A program made the position numbers and the translations under genes. A stretch of DNA of 51,523 nt from Lachnospiraceae bacterium (lineage in GTDB: Bacteria > Bacillota > Clostridia > Lachnospirales > Lachnospiraceae). Below the pieces are notes generated by a model. That model was not told the DNA's origin and did not search any database. It was given only the letters and a program-made list of their open reading frames with translations. Of the stretch, positions 15,675 through 24,140 are shown piece after piece. The stretch is from NCBI GenBank assembly GCA_021202075.1, contig JAJQDT010000118.1:1-51523 (forward strand), given 5' to 3'. Positions within the stretch are counted from its first letter, which is position 1, and each line of letters begins with the position of its first letter.

Positions 15675-16691
15675 TCACATCAGCGGAAGTGTAGTTCCTC
15701 CGTCTACAAAGCTTACCTCCAGATTCACAACACTCTCTGCCTCTTCCTGGCGAATCAGGCGGATCAGACAATCCACACCTGTCTTCGCGATCAGCCGTGT
15801 ATTCTGGTAAATACTGGATACCAGCTGAGCACCGCTGTTCATAAGCTTCAGACCGTCATACCCGATTATCTGGACGTCCTCCGGTACGCGAAAACCCATC
15901 TGCTGCAGTTCCTGCCTGGCGACTACAGCCAGATGATCGGTTCCGGCAAAAATGCCGTCAATCTGCGTTCCCTCCGACGCGTCTCCCAGATATGCTTTCA
16001 GCACATCGTGAACCAGTGTCCTCGATGAAAAAGACGAATAAATGGATGAAACTCTCTGTTCGGAAAACTCCACACAATTATAATTCACCCCGTGTTCCTC
16101 GCAATACTGTTCAAAACCGGACCGTCTTTTTCGCACTTCATTGTCAATAGAAGAGATGATCTGGATAAACAACAGATTTTTTGCACCTCGTTTACAGAGA
16201 TTTTCCGCAGCAAGATAGCCGCCCCGGAAATTATCACTAGCCACGCATGGAATGTTGGACTTAAAATGCCTCTCGATCGAGACAAAGGGCAGAGAATCCT
16301 CCACGTATTTTTCTACATCGCTGTAGGTGATACCTATGATGCCGTCAACCTTACAGTGGCGGGCCATCTCTATATATCTGATTTCCTTTTCTTTCTGAGC
16401 GTCTGATATACAGAGAAGTGAATATTTTCCCGCTTCAGAAAGCTCCCGCTCCAGATCGCCTAAAAGCAGCGCAAAATATGGATTTGTCAGATTAGGCAGG
16501 ATGATAACAACATAATCCGTCTGCTGTATACGCATCCCTCTCGCCGGCGTATTCACCTGATATCCAAGTTTAGAAATGGAGTTCTCCACACGTTTTTTTC
16601 GCGCTTCCCCTACTCTGACTCCATTGATTACGTTCGAAACCGTTCCGACCGAAACGCCGGCGTCCTGCGCCACATCCCTGACTGTTACCAT
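15675..16691 (-). CDS. LacI-family regulator of the sucrose/arabinoside locus
   Basis: Transcription regulator with an N-terminal LacI helix-turn-helix (VRDVAQDAGVSVGTVSNVING, residues about 4-24) and a periplasmic-binding-protein-like effector domain (IILPNLTNPYFALLLGDLE through IDGIFAGTDHLAV and VQIIGYDG). The ATG at 16691, not one nine codons upstream, gives the conserved MVTVRDVA start with a GGCGG site nearby. It lies between the ABC transporter genes and the glycosidases on one strand, so it very likely controls both. The effector is probably a product of the locus such as fructose, sucrose or arabinose; the sequence does not show which. Confidence 0.92.
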   Translation of the reverse strand: MVTVRDVAQDAGVSVGTVSNVINGVRVGEARKKRVENSISKLGYQVNTPARGMRIQQTDYVVIILPNLTNPYFALLLGDLERELSEAGKYSLLCISDAQKEKEIRYIEMARHCKVDGIIGITYSDVEKYVEDSLPFVSIERHFKSNIPCVASDNFRGGYLAAENLCKRGAKNLLFIQIISSIDNEVRKRRSGFEQYCEEHGVNYNCVEFSEQRVSSIYSSFSSRTLVHDVLKAYLGDASEGTQIDGIFAGTDHLAVVARQELQQMGFRVPEDVQIIGYDGLKLMNSGAQLVSSIYQNTRLIAKTGVDCLIRLIRQEEAESVVNLEVSFVDGGTTLPLM

Positions 16692-16931
16692 TTTATAATC
16701 CGCCTTTCTGCAAAACACAACAATGTGATCGGAAAGTGCATTCCATCACTTAACCTTCTGCCCTGCCCCGCTGCTTTTCTTTTATCTTTTCCACCGGTTT
16801 CATCTGTTTTCGGCAAAACCAGAATCACTTACAAAAGAATAGCATAACCGATTTTTTTCTTCAATGATATTTGTAGCAAAAACAACATTTTTTTACCTCT
16901 TCAAAGCTCCTGACAAATCATTTAAACAGAC

Positions 16932-16973
16932 AAAAGGCGATGGAGCATATGTCAACTGTCCCCATCGCCTTTT
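16932..16973 (-). terminator. Intrinsic terminator after the ABC permease genes
   Basis: Twelve pairs between AAAAGGCGATGG and CCATCGCCTTTT, ending in T on the minus strand, between the MalG-type permease and the LacI gene. The remainder of the 16692-17048 gap is AT-rich and probably holds the LacI promoter. Confidence 0.8.
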
Positions 16974-17048
16974 CCGGAAATCTCTTTGTCCTGGTTGTCA
17001 CGTTCTGTTCTTAGATAATGGGAACTCCGAAATCTGTTTTTTGATTTT

Positions 17049-17897
17049 TTATGATTTCACCGCACCGGCAACAACGCCTGCAATGATGTATTTCTGCAAC
17101 GCCACATAGAGTATAATTACCGGTATGATCGCCATCACCAGAGCCGCCATCAGCAGATCCATCTGATTGCTGTACGCGCCCTGAAAGAGCTTTGTGGCAA
17201 TCGGGATCGTATACAATGACTTATCTGTCAGAACCAGGCTCGGCAGCAGATAATCATTCCACAGTGACAGAGCATAAAGAATAACCAGCGTAGCGGTCGT
17301 CGGTTTCAGCAGCGGAAATACAATCTGGAAAAATGTCCGGAACTGACCCGCGCCGTCGATATGGGCCGCTTCCTCAAGCTCCAGCGGAATACTTCCGTGG
17401 ATGAAGCCGTGATACATAAAAACTGCCATCGAAACGGAAAAGCCCAGGTGCATGAAAATCAGGGTGTATCTGTGATTCAGAATCCCAAGCGTACCACCAT
17501 AAATCGACATGATCGGAATCATGACTACCTGGAAGGGGATGACCATGGAAAACAGCATCAGTGTGAAGATGAACTTATTGACTTTCCAGTCCTTCCTGAC
17601 GAAAATGTAAGCCGCCATAGAAGAGAACAGGATAATCAGCGCACAGCTGCATCCGGTGATGATCAGCGAGTTCATAAACACGGTCGGGAAATTCATCTTC
17701 TGGAATGCTTCGACATAATTGCTCAGGGTAAAGCCCTTCGTGCCGCCCCAGCTCAGCGGAAGCTTTACGATATCGCGCTTATTCTTGAAGGAGTTCAGAA
17801 CAATCATGTAAAAAGGAAACATATAAAACAGAAACAGCACAATGGTAAGCAGTGTTTTCAGCACACCTTTTGATGTTTTGGCGCCTTTTTCAGTCAT
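17049..17897 (-). CDS. Sugar ABC transporter permease (MalG type)
   Basis: Inner-membrane permease of the CUT1 (carbohydrate uptake 1) class, 282 residues with six predicted membrane helices. The EAA loop that contacts the ATPase reads ELEEAAHIDGAGQFRTFF before FPLLKP. It overlaps the preceding permease gene by one base (TAATG), so the two are translationally coupled. No ATPase gene is in the window; CUT1 systems in this group usually share a general MsmK/UgpC-type ATPase encoded elsewhere. Confidence 0.93.
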   Translation of the reverse strand: MTEKGAKTSKGVLKTLLTIVLFLFYMFPFYMIVLNSFKNKRDIVKLPLSWGGTKGFTLSNYVEAFQKMNFPTVFMNSLIITGCSCALIILFSSMAAYIFVRKDWKVNKFIFTLMLFSMVIPFQVVMIPIMSIYGGTLGILNHRYTLIFMHLGFSVSMAVFMYHGFIHGSIPLELEEAAHIDGAGQFRTFFQIVFPLLKPTTATLVILYALSLWNDYLLPSLVLTDKSLYTIPIATKLFQGAYSNQMDLLMAALVMAIIPVIILYVALQKYIIAGVVAGAVKS

Positions 17898-18775
17898 TAT
17901 GCCTCAACCTCCTTCCGCTTACTCAGTGTAGTCTGCGTAACCGCAACAATTGCGGTAATCAGGAACAGTACAACCGCCTGCGTCTGTCCAACGCCATAGT
18001 TCTTCTTTGAGAACGCCTGCTGATATACATACATAGCTGCCATAATCGTTGAACCGAACGGGCCGCCTTCTGTCAGGGACAGGTTCAGATCATATACCAT
18101 AAAGCATCTGGTGATTGACAGGAAAATACAGATCGTAAAGGACGAACGCATCAGCGGAATCACCACGTATCTCGTCGCCTGCGAATCCGTACAGCCGTCG
18201 ATTCTTGCCGCCTCCTTGAGATCCTCCGATACTCCGGTCAGGCCTGCAATGTAGATCAGCATCATGTAACCGGAATACTGCCAGATTGTGACGATTACCA
18301 GCGCGAAAAACGCGGTCACCGTACCGGACAGCCAGGATTTCTGAAAAATTCCGATATTAAGTGCGTCGCCGATATATACAAGAATATTTTTAAATACAAA
18401 CTGCCAGATATAACCAAGAATAATACCGCCGATCAGGTTCGGGGTGAAAAATCCGGCGCGGAAGAAATTCTTTCCTTTAATTTTTCCGGTCACAAGCAGG
18501 GCCAGCAGAAAGCCTATTACATTGACCAGGACAACCGACACAAGCACATACAACAGCGTCAGTCCGAGCGACTGCCAGAATGCTGTATCCTGAAAAGCCG
18601 TGATATAATTCGCAAAGCCCACAAAGGGTTTATCTCTCGTGATTCCGTCCCAGCTCGTAAATGTCAGATAAATACCGTAAAGGAACGGGATAATGACGAC
18701 CGCGATGAAGGCAAATGTGGCCGGCCCCGCGAATGCCAGGAAAGAACCGACATTATATAATTTGCTTTTTTTCAT
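17897..18775 (-). CDS. Sugar ABC transporter permease (MalF type)
   Basis: First permease of the CUT1 transporter, 292 residues. It begins with a hydrophobic helix and has FLYGIYLTFTSWDG near residue 32, typical of MalF-like proteins, and an EAA loop DLKEAARIDGCTDSQATRYV. It follows the binding-protein gene after a 139-base gap that contains a hairpin, which is a common way to keep binding-protein levels higher than permease levels. Confidence 0.93.
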   Translation of the reverse strand: MKKSKLYNVGSFLAFAGPATFAFIAVVIIPFLYGIYLTFTSWDGITRDKPFVGFANYITAFQDTAFWQSLGLTLLYVLVSVVLVNVIGFLLALLVTGKIKGKNFFRAGFFTPNLIGGIILGYIWQFVFKNILVYIGDALNIGIFQKSWLSGTVTAFFALVIVTIWQYSGYMMLIYIAGLTGVSEDLKEAARIDGCTDSQATRYVVIPLMRSSFTICIFLSITRCFMVYDLNLSLTEGGPFGSTIMAAMYVYQQAFSKKNYGVGQTQAVVLFLITAIVAVTQTTLSKRKEVEA

Positions 18776-18827
18776 AACCTCTTACCTCATAACGCGCTTC
18801 TGACGCGCTCTGTTTTCTCTTTTTTAT

Positions 18828-18859
18828 ATGAGCAGGCCAGGGGAGACCGGCCTGCTCAT
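18828..18859 (-). promoter_or_regulatory. Intercistronic hairpin between binding protein and permeases
   Basis: ATGAGCAGGCC and GGCCTGCTCAT form eleven perfect pairs. On the minus strand no T-run follows, so it looks more like an mRNA-stabilising or processing hairpin than a full terminator. Confidence 0.65.
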
Positions 18860-18914
18860 TCATGCTAACTGCCTGTTGTTTTTCTTTCAGAATGCTCTGC
18901 ATTCTGTATACGGA

Positions 18915-20219
18915 TTACTCGGAGAGTCCTGCCCAGTAAGCCTCTACCTCCTCAGCAAATCCGGCACGATCGATATTGCCCGCAAGATACTTCTGCATAA
19001 TCGCGCCTACTGTCTGCCAGTGATCGCTCGGATAATCATTCGGCTGATCAAAGAGCTGTCCTGCCGCAGTGTAATCCTGTACGCTCTGTGCAAGCATGTT
19101 TGTAGCTTCCGCTTCGATGTTTGAAAAAGCCGGAACCAGTGAGCACTCATCAATCAGTACGGAATTTCCTTCTTCTGTGTTTACCAGCCAGTCAAGGAAA
19201 TCAAGAGCCGCCGCCTGCTGATCCTCGTCGTTGCATTCGGTATCAATCATAACCTGCTTGGTTGCTCCGCCGCAAAGATAAGTATTTACATTTTCATTGC
19301 CTGTCGTATCGTTCTGAACCACCGGCATAATACCAATCTCTGTATCGTCCTCGATATAGTCGGAAATCTCCGCCCATGCCCAGTTGCCATTGAACCAGAA
19401 CGCCACCTCGCCCTCAGCAAGATCTGCCGCATTGCTGTCATAGTCAGCCGCCAGCGGGTCATTCGCGCTGGAGTTGTATTCCATCAGAAGCTCAAAGGTT
19501 TCCATCAGAGCATTGAATCTGGTGTTGGACATAAGGTCTACATTGCCCGCCTTCAGGTCTTCCATAAACTGCTCAGCCGTCTCGAGCGTACCGTCCTGCT
19601 CTTCATATACCTGAGTCATATAATGTCCCGCAAGGCTCCAGTCTTCCATATTCAAAGCTACCGGCGTATCCATGCCGTTCTCAACCAGTCTCGCCAGCAG
19701 ATCTGCAAGATCATCCATGTTGGTCACATCAGACGGATCCCACTCTTCGCCAAGCGTCTCCTCGATCGCCGTTTTATTGTAGATCAGACCTCTTGCCTCG
19801 ATGCAGAACGGGAAGCTGTAAAGCACGCCGTCTACGGTAATGCCGTACTGACTTCCGCCGTATTCAGCCCAGGACTGGTCGCTCATGTCCAGGCCATACT
19901 CTTCACAGAATGTAGTAACATCCTGCGGGTCGCCCATGATCAGGGTCGGCGCATTGTTTGCCGCATAGCGTGCCGCGATCTCTGTCGCCGGTGAGCCGTC
20001 ATCACCAATCGTATAAACCTCAAGGGTAGCTCCCGTGAGTTCACCCCACTGCTCAGCAGCTGCCTCCAGCTGATCCTCGATCTCAGACTTCGTGTTCAGC
20101 ATAGTAATTGAAACGCCGCTGAAGTCTGTTCTCTCTTCCGCTGCCACGCTGAGTGTTCCACCGCCGATGCTGGCCGCCAGCATACCAACTGCCGCTACAA
20201 CTGAAATTGCTTTTTTCAT
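18915..20219 (-). CDS. Sugar ABC transporter substrate-binding protein, no lipobox
   Basis: Extracellular solute-binding protein of the family 1 type (434 residues from the ATG at 20219, set by AAGGAGG). It has a signal peptide with a KK start, a hydrophobic core and an Ala-x-Ala site (SVAA then EERTD), but no cysteine for lipid anchoring. Mature-domain landmarks are the NNAPTLIMGDPQDV strand, GITVDGVLYSFPF and EGEVAFWFNGNWAWAEI. It heads the transporter operon. As a Gram-positive binding protein without a lipobox it would be released or held in another way; both other binding proteins in the window share this feature. The ligand is probably a sucrose-, fructan- or arabinan-type oligosaccharide, judged from the neighbours. 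Confidence 0.92.
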   Translation of the reverse strand: MKKAISVVAAVGMLAASIGGGTLSVAAEERTDFSGVSITMLNTKSEIEDQLEAAAEQWGELTGATLEVYTIGDDGSPATEIAARYAANNAPTLIMGDPQDVTTFCEEYGLDMSDQSWAEYGGSQYGITVDGVLYSFPFCIEARGLIYNKTAIEETLGEEWDPSDVTNMDDLADLLARLVENGMDTPVALNMEDWSLAGHYMTQVYEEQDGTLETAEQFMEDLKAGNVDLMSNTRFNALMETFELLMEYNSSANDPLAADYDSNAADLAEGEVAFWFNGNWAWAEISDYIEDDTEIGIMPVVQNDTTGNENVNTYLCGGATKQVMIDTECNDEDQQAAALDFLDWLVNTEEGNSVLIDECSLVPAFSNIEAEATNMLAQSVQDYTAAGQLFDQPNDYPSDHWQTVGAIMQKYLAGNIDRAGFAEEVEAYWAGLSE

Positions 20220-20299
20220 GATAATCCTCCTTCTTATTGTTGGCTCGTAAATTTGAACCATTTCATTTTTTGTTTTCGAGCTCCTTGTTTCTGTTCAAT

Positions 20300-20328
20300 A
20301 TACTACACCAGATTTTTGAATTGTTCAA
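20300..20328 (-). promoter_or_regulatory. Promoter and possible operator of the first sugar ABC operon
   Basis: On the minus strand TTGAAC, 17 bases, TAGTAT, about 80 bases before the binding-protein start. The -35 is embedded in a palindrome, TTGAA-N3-TTCAA (20316-20328), which is a possible repressor site. Upstream to 20525 the sequence is very T-rich on the plus strand with no gene. Confidence 0.55.
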
Positions 20329-20605
20329 TTCGCATTTTTCACATATTTACCACATCTTTTTTGTGCATTTTCACTATTTTCTCTTCGCCTTTCTTATTTT
20401 TTCATCATTTTTTGCCCTTTAAGTTCTCTCAGCCTGATTATAAATTTAATGAGCCCGTTTCTTTTTCTGTTCATTTTTTTCATTCATTTTCTTTATGTTT
20501 TGAATTATTCATTTTTTATTTATCTTTTTTCGGATGCATTCATGATTCAATCCGGCAGGCGGCGGCCTTTTATCTTCTGCCCGGCCGCACGGAACGCATA
20601 AGATT

Positions 20606-20667
20606 AAATATCCCGATGCCATCATGCAGACCATCCGGCTTTCTGCAGTGCAGGCATCGGGATATTT
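20606..20667. terminator. Long hairpin downstream of the esterase fragment
   Basis: A 15-bp outer stem (20606-20620 with 20653-20667, beginning AAATATCCCGATGCC) encloses a TGCAGA/TCTGCA inner stem. It follows the minus-strand GH27/zinc-ribbon/esterase remnant, so it probably ends that transcript, though the T tract is weak. Confidence 0.6.
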
Positions 20668-20697
20668 ATCCTTCCCAGGATTTTCAGATACTCTCAG

Positions 20698-20847
20698 TCA
20701 GACAAACTCATAGCTGTACCCCCAGCTGTATGCGCCCCCGTGAATCCACATAAATACCGGAAGTTTCTCGTCCACTGTCTGCGCCGGCGTCCAGATATTC
20801 AGAGTCAGACAGTCCTCATCCCTTTCTTTCGGTTCCGGATAAAATTT
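20698..20847 (-). pseudogene. Fragment of a type B carboxylesterase
   Basis: Fifty codons read EDCLTLNIWTPAQ, then KLPVFMWIHGGAYSWG, the well-known N-terminal region of type B carboxylesterases just before the oxyanion hole. The parent enzyme has about 500 residues, so nearly everything, including the nucleophile-bearing GESAG part, is gone. The fragment starts in frame directly after the TAA of the zinc-ribbon gene and stops at TGA (20698-20700). It is debris from a deletion that joined it to the end of the GH27 operon. Confidence 0.85.
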
Positions 20848-21042
20848 TTACAAAAATAATGTACACCCCTGTTTCCGGAACTGCTCGATTTTCTCATTCA
20901 AAACTGCCTCTGGCAGCTGAAGCCTCTTGGCCAGGCATGCTCTGCACAGATATCGGGTGCTGTTTCTGTCAATGAATTTCCGGAAAGCTCCGATATCCAG
21001 AAAATCCAGTTTCTTCCTACACTGCATGCAATATTCTGTCAT
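20848..21042 (-). CDS. Small zinc-ribbon-like protein coupled to GH27
   Basis: A 64-residue protein with two CxxC pairs (YCMQCRKK at residues 4-7 and YLCRACLAK about residues 33-36), an arrangement that usually binds one zinc ion, followed by an amphipathic helix (NEKIEQFRKQGCTLFL). The ATG overlaps the stop of the GH27 gene as ATGA, so translation is coupled. I recall similar short proteins of unknown function in Lachnospiraceae but cannot name a family. The coupling suggests a role tied to the alpha-galactosidase locus, perhaps regulatory; this is inference. Confidence 0.75.
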   Translation of the reverse strand: MTEYCMQCRKKLDFLDIGAFRKFIDRNSTRYLCRACLAKRLQLPEAVLNEKIEQFRKQGCTLFL

Positions 21043-22169
21043 GCGTCTACCACCTGTGCGCGGTACACAGCGCAATCATATGGCTGCAGTCGTTTTGCCA
21101 CAGTAGAATTCTTCACGACATATTCCTCGCCAGTCCAGACTTCCTTCATCTTCAGAGTCCTGCCGGTAGAAAATGGCAGACCGATTTCATCAAGGTTGAA
21201 CCGCGCTTCCCGCTCGTTGCCATCCATGTTAAACAGACCGATCGCAATGTCACCGCCCACGAGAGAACGTGAATACATCACGAGATCCGGGCCTGCCCAG
21301 ATGCCGGATAGTTTTACCGGCTGCCTGCCGGCGCCATCCTGGTTGATCCGGATCAATTCTTTATTGGTCAGGATTGCCTTCGTCTGGGGCGTCATTGATC
21401 GAACATCACAGCCAATCATCAGCGGCGAGCCGAGAAGCGCCCAGATCGAAAAATGGGTTTTATACTGCACATCGGTACAGCCCGTTACGCCTACGTTTCC
21501 TTTTCCATACATGCCAACAATCAGCATATCCATATCATTAAAACAGCCAACGCCATTATATGGATGCAGCTTTTCCTGACATTCCACAAGGTGTTTTACC
21601 GACTCCCATGTGTCTGCGATATCACCCGTTGACCGCCACATCGACGCCCCTGTTTCCTTAATCCATTCGTGCGTCTCATTGGCGCCCCATGAGCAGGCAC
21701 TTAACAGGATATCCCGGCCACAGTTCTCCAGCGCAGTGCCCATTCTCCGATACAGATATTTCCCCGGAATAATCGGGCTGTGGTAGCAATAATCATATTT
21801 CAGGAAATCCACGCCCCACCCGGCAAATGTCTGCGCGTCCAGAAATTCATGTTCAAAGCTTCCCGGATAGCCGGCACAGGTCAGATTGCCTGCGCAGGAA
21901 TACATACCAAACTTCAGCCCTTTCGCGTGTACATAGTCCGCTATTGCTTTCATCCCGTGCGGGAACTTTTCCGGATCCGGCACAAGGCGTTCCTTCTCAT
22001 CCCGCACCCGCAGCGACCAGCAGTCATCAATCACCAGATAATCATAGCCGCAATCAAGCAGTCCCGTCTCCACCATCGCATCCGCTGTCTCAAAAATCAT
22101 CTGCTCATGGATCGATTCTCCAAACGTATTCCATGAATTCCATCCCATAGGTGGTGTCAGCTTCAACAT
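21039..22169 (-). CDS. GH27 alpha-galactosidase
   Basis: Family 27 glycosidase of 376 residues that removes alpha-galactose. PPMGWNSWNTFG at the N-terminus, IDDCW (about 48), nucleophile Asp126 in DFLKYDYCY, acid/base Asp183 in MWRSTGDIADTW and the late GSPLMIGCDVRSM are all present. No signal peptide; AAGGAG lies nine bases before the ATG. It is the second alpha-galactosidase in the window, from a different family than the GH36 protein at 6956, so the two probably have different chain-length or branch preferences. A beta-L-arabinopyranosidase activity, known for some GH27 members, would fit the neighbouring GH127 but cannot be told from sequence. Confidence 0.93.
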   Translation of the reverse strand: MLKLTPPMGWNSWNTFGESIHEQMIFETADAMVETGLLDCGYDYLVIDDCWSLRVRDEKERLVPDPEKFPHGMKAIADYVHAKGLKFGMYSCAGNLTCAGYPGSFEHEFLDAQTFAGWGVDFLKYDYCYHSPIIPGKYLYRRMGTALENCGRDILLSACSWGANETHEWIKETGASMWRSTGDIADTWESVKHLVECQEKLHPYNGVGCFNDMDMLIVGMYGKGNVGVTGCTDVQYKTHFSIWALLGSPLMIGCDVRSMTPQTKAILTNKELIRINQDGAGRQPVKLSGIWAGPDLVMYSRSLVGGDIAIGLFNMDGNEREARFNLDEIGLPFSTGRTLKMKEVWTGEEYVVKNSTVAKRLQPYDCAVYRAQVVDA

Positions 22170-22385
22170 CGTTTTTTCTCCTTTTTCTTATGGTTGTCCA
22201 TACAGTCCGGGAGACGTCAAGTCATTTTTGCATTCCCTTCCTATATAGGCATAACATATCATGATATGGCAAAAAAGCAAGTGTTTCTTGTATTAAAGTT
22301 TACTTTTCCTGTTTTTGGTATGATAAATACCATTTCAAAAAATCTCAACATATACATATCCGGAGACTCCCGATCAGGCAGAAGG

Positions 22386-22438
22386 CAAAAAGACCCCGAC
22401 AATCGCCGGAGAGGAATCCCATGCGGTTGTCGGGGGCA
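22386..22438 (-). terminator. Terminator of the liv operon
   Basis: CCCCGACAATCGC pairs with GCGGTTGTCGGGG (one G-T pair); on the minus strand TCTTTTT follows. It lies about 170 bases beyond livF. The rest of 22170-22606 shows no gene. Confidence 0.75.
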
Positions 22439-22606
22439 GTGGTGAAGAATTCCGTAAAATCCAGGCAGTGCCAGAGGAGCTATAATTTCATCTGATGATA
22501 CCTGCGGATTTCTTCATATCCTGTAATATTTATGCTTCATATGTCCCACGCTACAGGCACGAGGGACTGTTCCGAATCGTTATCGCGTCAGAACATTTTC
22601 GATAGC

Positions 22607-23305
22607 TTACTTCCCCAGATACGCGGCACGAACGCTCTCGTCCGCGAGCAGCTCGGCGCCGCTGCCGGTCATGGTGATGCGGCCGGTCTCGAGCACATAG
22701 CCGACGTCCGCGGTGCGAAGCGCCATGTTCGCGTTCTGCTCGATCAGCAGGATGGTCACGCCGTCCTTGTGGATCTCACGGATGATGTGGAAGATCTCCT
22801 GCACGATCAGAGGCGCCAGGCCGAGGGACGGCTCATCCATCATCAGCAGCTTCGGGCGGCTCATCAGGGCGCGCGCCACAGCCAGCATCTGCTGCTCACC
22901 GCCGGAGAGCGTACCGCCGTACTGCCAGCTGCGCTCCTTCAGGCGCGGGAAGAGGCTGTAGACCCACTCCAGATCGTCCGAGAGGTCATCCTTTCGCATG
23001 TAAGCGCCGATTTTCAGATTTTCCAGCACCGTGAGGTCCGGGAAAATTTTGCGGCCCTCCGGCACCAGTGTGATGCCTTTGGATACGATGACATTCGTGT
23101 CCTGACCGGTAATGTCTTCGCCGTTGAAGGTGATCGTGCCGGACGCCGGCTTTTCCAGCGATACGATGGAACGCAGGGTCGTGGATTTGCCCGCGCCGTT
23201 CGCTCCGATCAGCGTGACGATGCTGTTTTCGGGCACTTCAAAGCTGATACCCTTCACGGCCTCGATGCCGCCGTAATTGACTTTCAGATTATCTACTTTA
23301 AGCAT
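22607..23305 (-). CDS. livF: Branched-chain amino acid ABC transporter ATPase LivF
   Basis: Second ATPase of the high-affinity branched-chain amino acid importer, about 232 residues. Walker A is GANGAGKST, the signature is LSGGEQQMLAVARAL and Walker B is LLMMDEPSLGLAP, followed by the LivF-type IVQEIFHIIREIHKDG. The ATG at 23305 overlaps the end of livG; a GTG two codons upstream is an alternative. It is the last gene of livKHMGF. Confidence 0.95.
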   Translation of the reverse strand: MLKVDNLKVNYGGIEAVKGISFEVPENSIVTLIGANGAGKSTTLRSIVSLEKPASGTITFNGEDITGQDTNVIVSKGITLVPEGRKIFPDLTVLENLKIGAYMRKDDLSDDLEWVYSLFPRLKERSWQYGGTLSGGEQQMLAVARALMSRPKLLMMDEPSLGLAPLIVQEIFHIIREIHKDGVTILLIEQNANMALRTADVGYVLETGRITMTGSGAELLADESVRAAYLGK

Positions 23306-24140
23306 CCTCACTCACCCCCAGATATGCCTCGATGACGCGCGGATCGTTCTGTACCTCTTCCGGCGTTCCCTCGGTGATCAGCTTTCCGAAATCCAGCACA
23401 TACACGCGGTCGGAAATCTGCATAACAAGGTCCATATGGTGCTCGATCATGAAGATCGTCATATCATACTGGTCGCGGATCTGGCTGATAAAATCCGCCA
23501 GCTCCAGCGTCTCCTGCGGGTTCATGCCCGCCGCCGGCTCGTCGAGCAGAAGAAGCTTCGGCTCAGTCGCAAGCGCACGCGCGATCTCCAGACGGCGCTG
23601 GATACCGTACGGAAGCGATCCGGCGATCTCATCCTTTAAATGCGCCAGATTCTGCATCTCCAGAAGCTCCAGCGCTTCTTTGCGCATCCGCTGCTCCTCC
23701 GCGTGATTCAGGCGGAAGGTCGCGGTGAAGAGGTTCTGCTTCGCGCGCATATGCTTCGCGATCAGCACGTTTTCGAATACAGTCATAGAGCTGAACAGGC
23801 GGATATTCTGGAAGGTGCGGGCGATCCCGGCGTAGGTAATTTTATCCGGCGTCAGAACCACGCGCTTCGAATATTTTCCGGCGTTCTCTCCTTTGTAGGT
23901 CTTTTTCATTTTGCCGTGCGGATAGCTCTCCACGATCTCTTTTCCGCAGAATTCCACACGGCCGTTGGTCGGCTCGTACACACCGGTGATGCAGTTGAAC
24001 GCGGTCGTTTTTCCGGCGCCGTTCGGCCCAATCAGAGCGACAATCTCATGCTCATTCACCTCAATCGAGAGGTTATCTACTGCCACGACGCCGCCAAACT
24101 GCATCGTGATGTCTTCCGCCCGAAGGATGTTGTTACTCAT
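23298..24140 (-). CDS. livG: Branched-chain amino acid ABC transporter ATPase LivG
   Basis: First ATPase of the importer, 280 residues. Walker A GPNGAGKTT, signature LPYGIQRRLEIARAL in place of LSGGQ (normal for LivG), Walker B LLLLDEPAAGMNP. The C-terminal tail TPEEVQNDPRVIEAYLG is typical of the family. It shares an ATGA overlap with livM upstream. A lysine-rich stretch at about residues 70-95 (KMKKTYKGENAGKYSKR) is a loop addition seen in several clostridial LivG proteins. Confidence 0.95.
   Translation of the reverse strand: MSNNILRAEDITMQFGGVVAVDNLSIEVNEHEIVALIGPNGAGKTTAFNCITGVYEPTNGRVEFCGKEIVESYPHGKMKKTYKGENAGKYSKRVVLTPDKITYAGIARTFQNIRLFSSMTVFENVLIAKHMRAKQNLFTATFRLNHAEEQRMRKEALELLEMQNLAHLKDEIAGSLPYGIQRRLEIARALATEPKLLLLDEPAAGMNPQETLELADFISQIRDQYDMTIFMIEHHMDLVMQISDRVYVLDFGKLITEGTPEEVQNDPRVIEAYLGVSEDA

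Noticed and set aside
20848..21075. Longer start for the zinc-ribbon protein
   Set aside because: It would overlap GH27 more deeply; ATGA coupling at 21042 is the better start.
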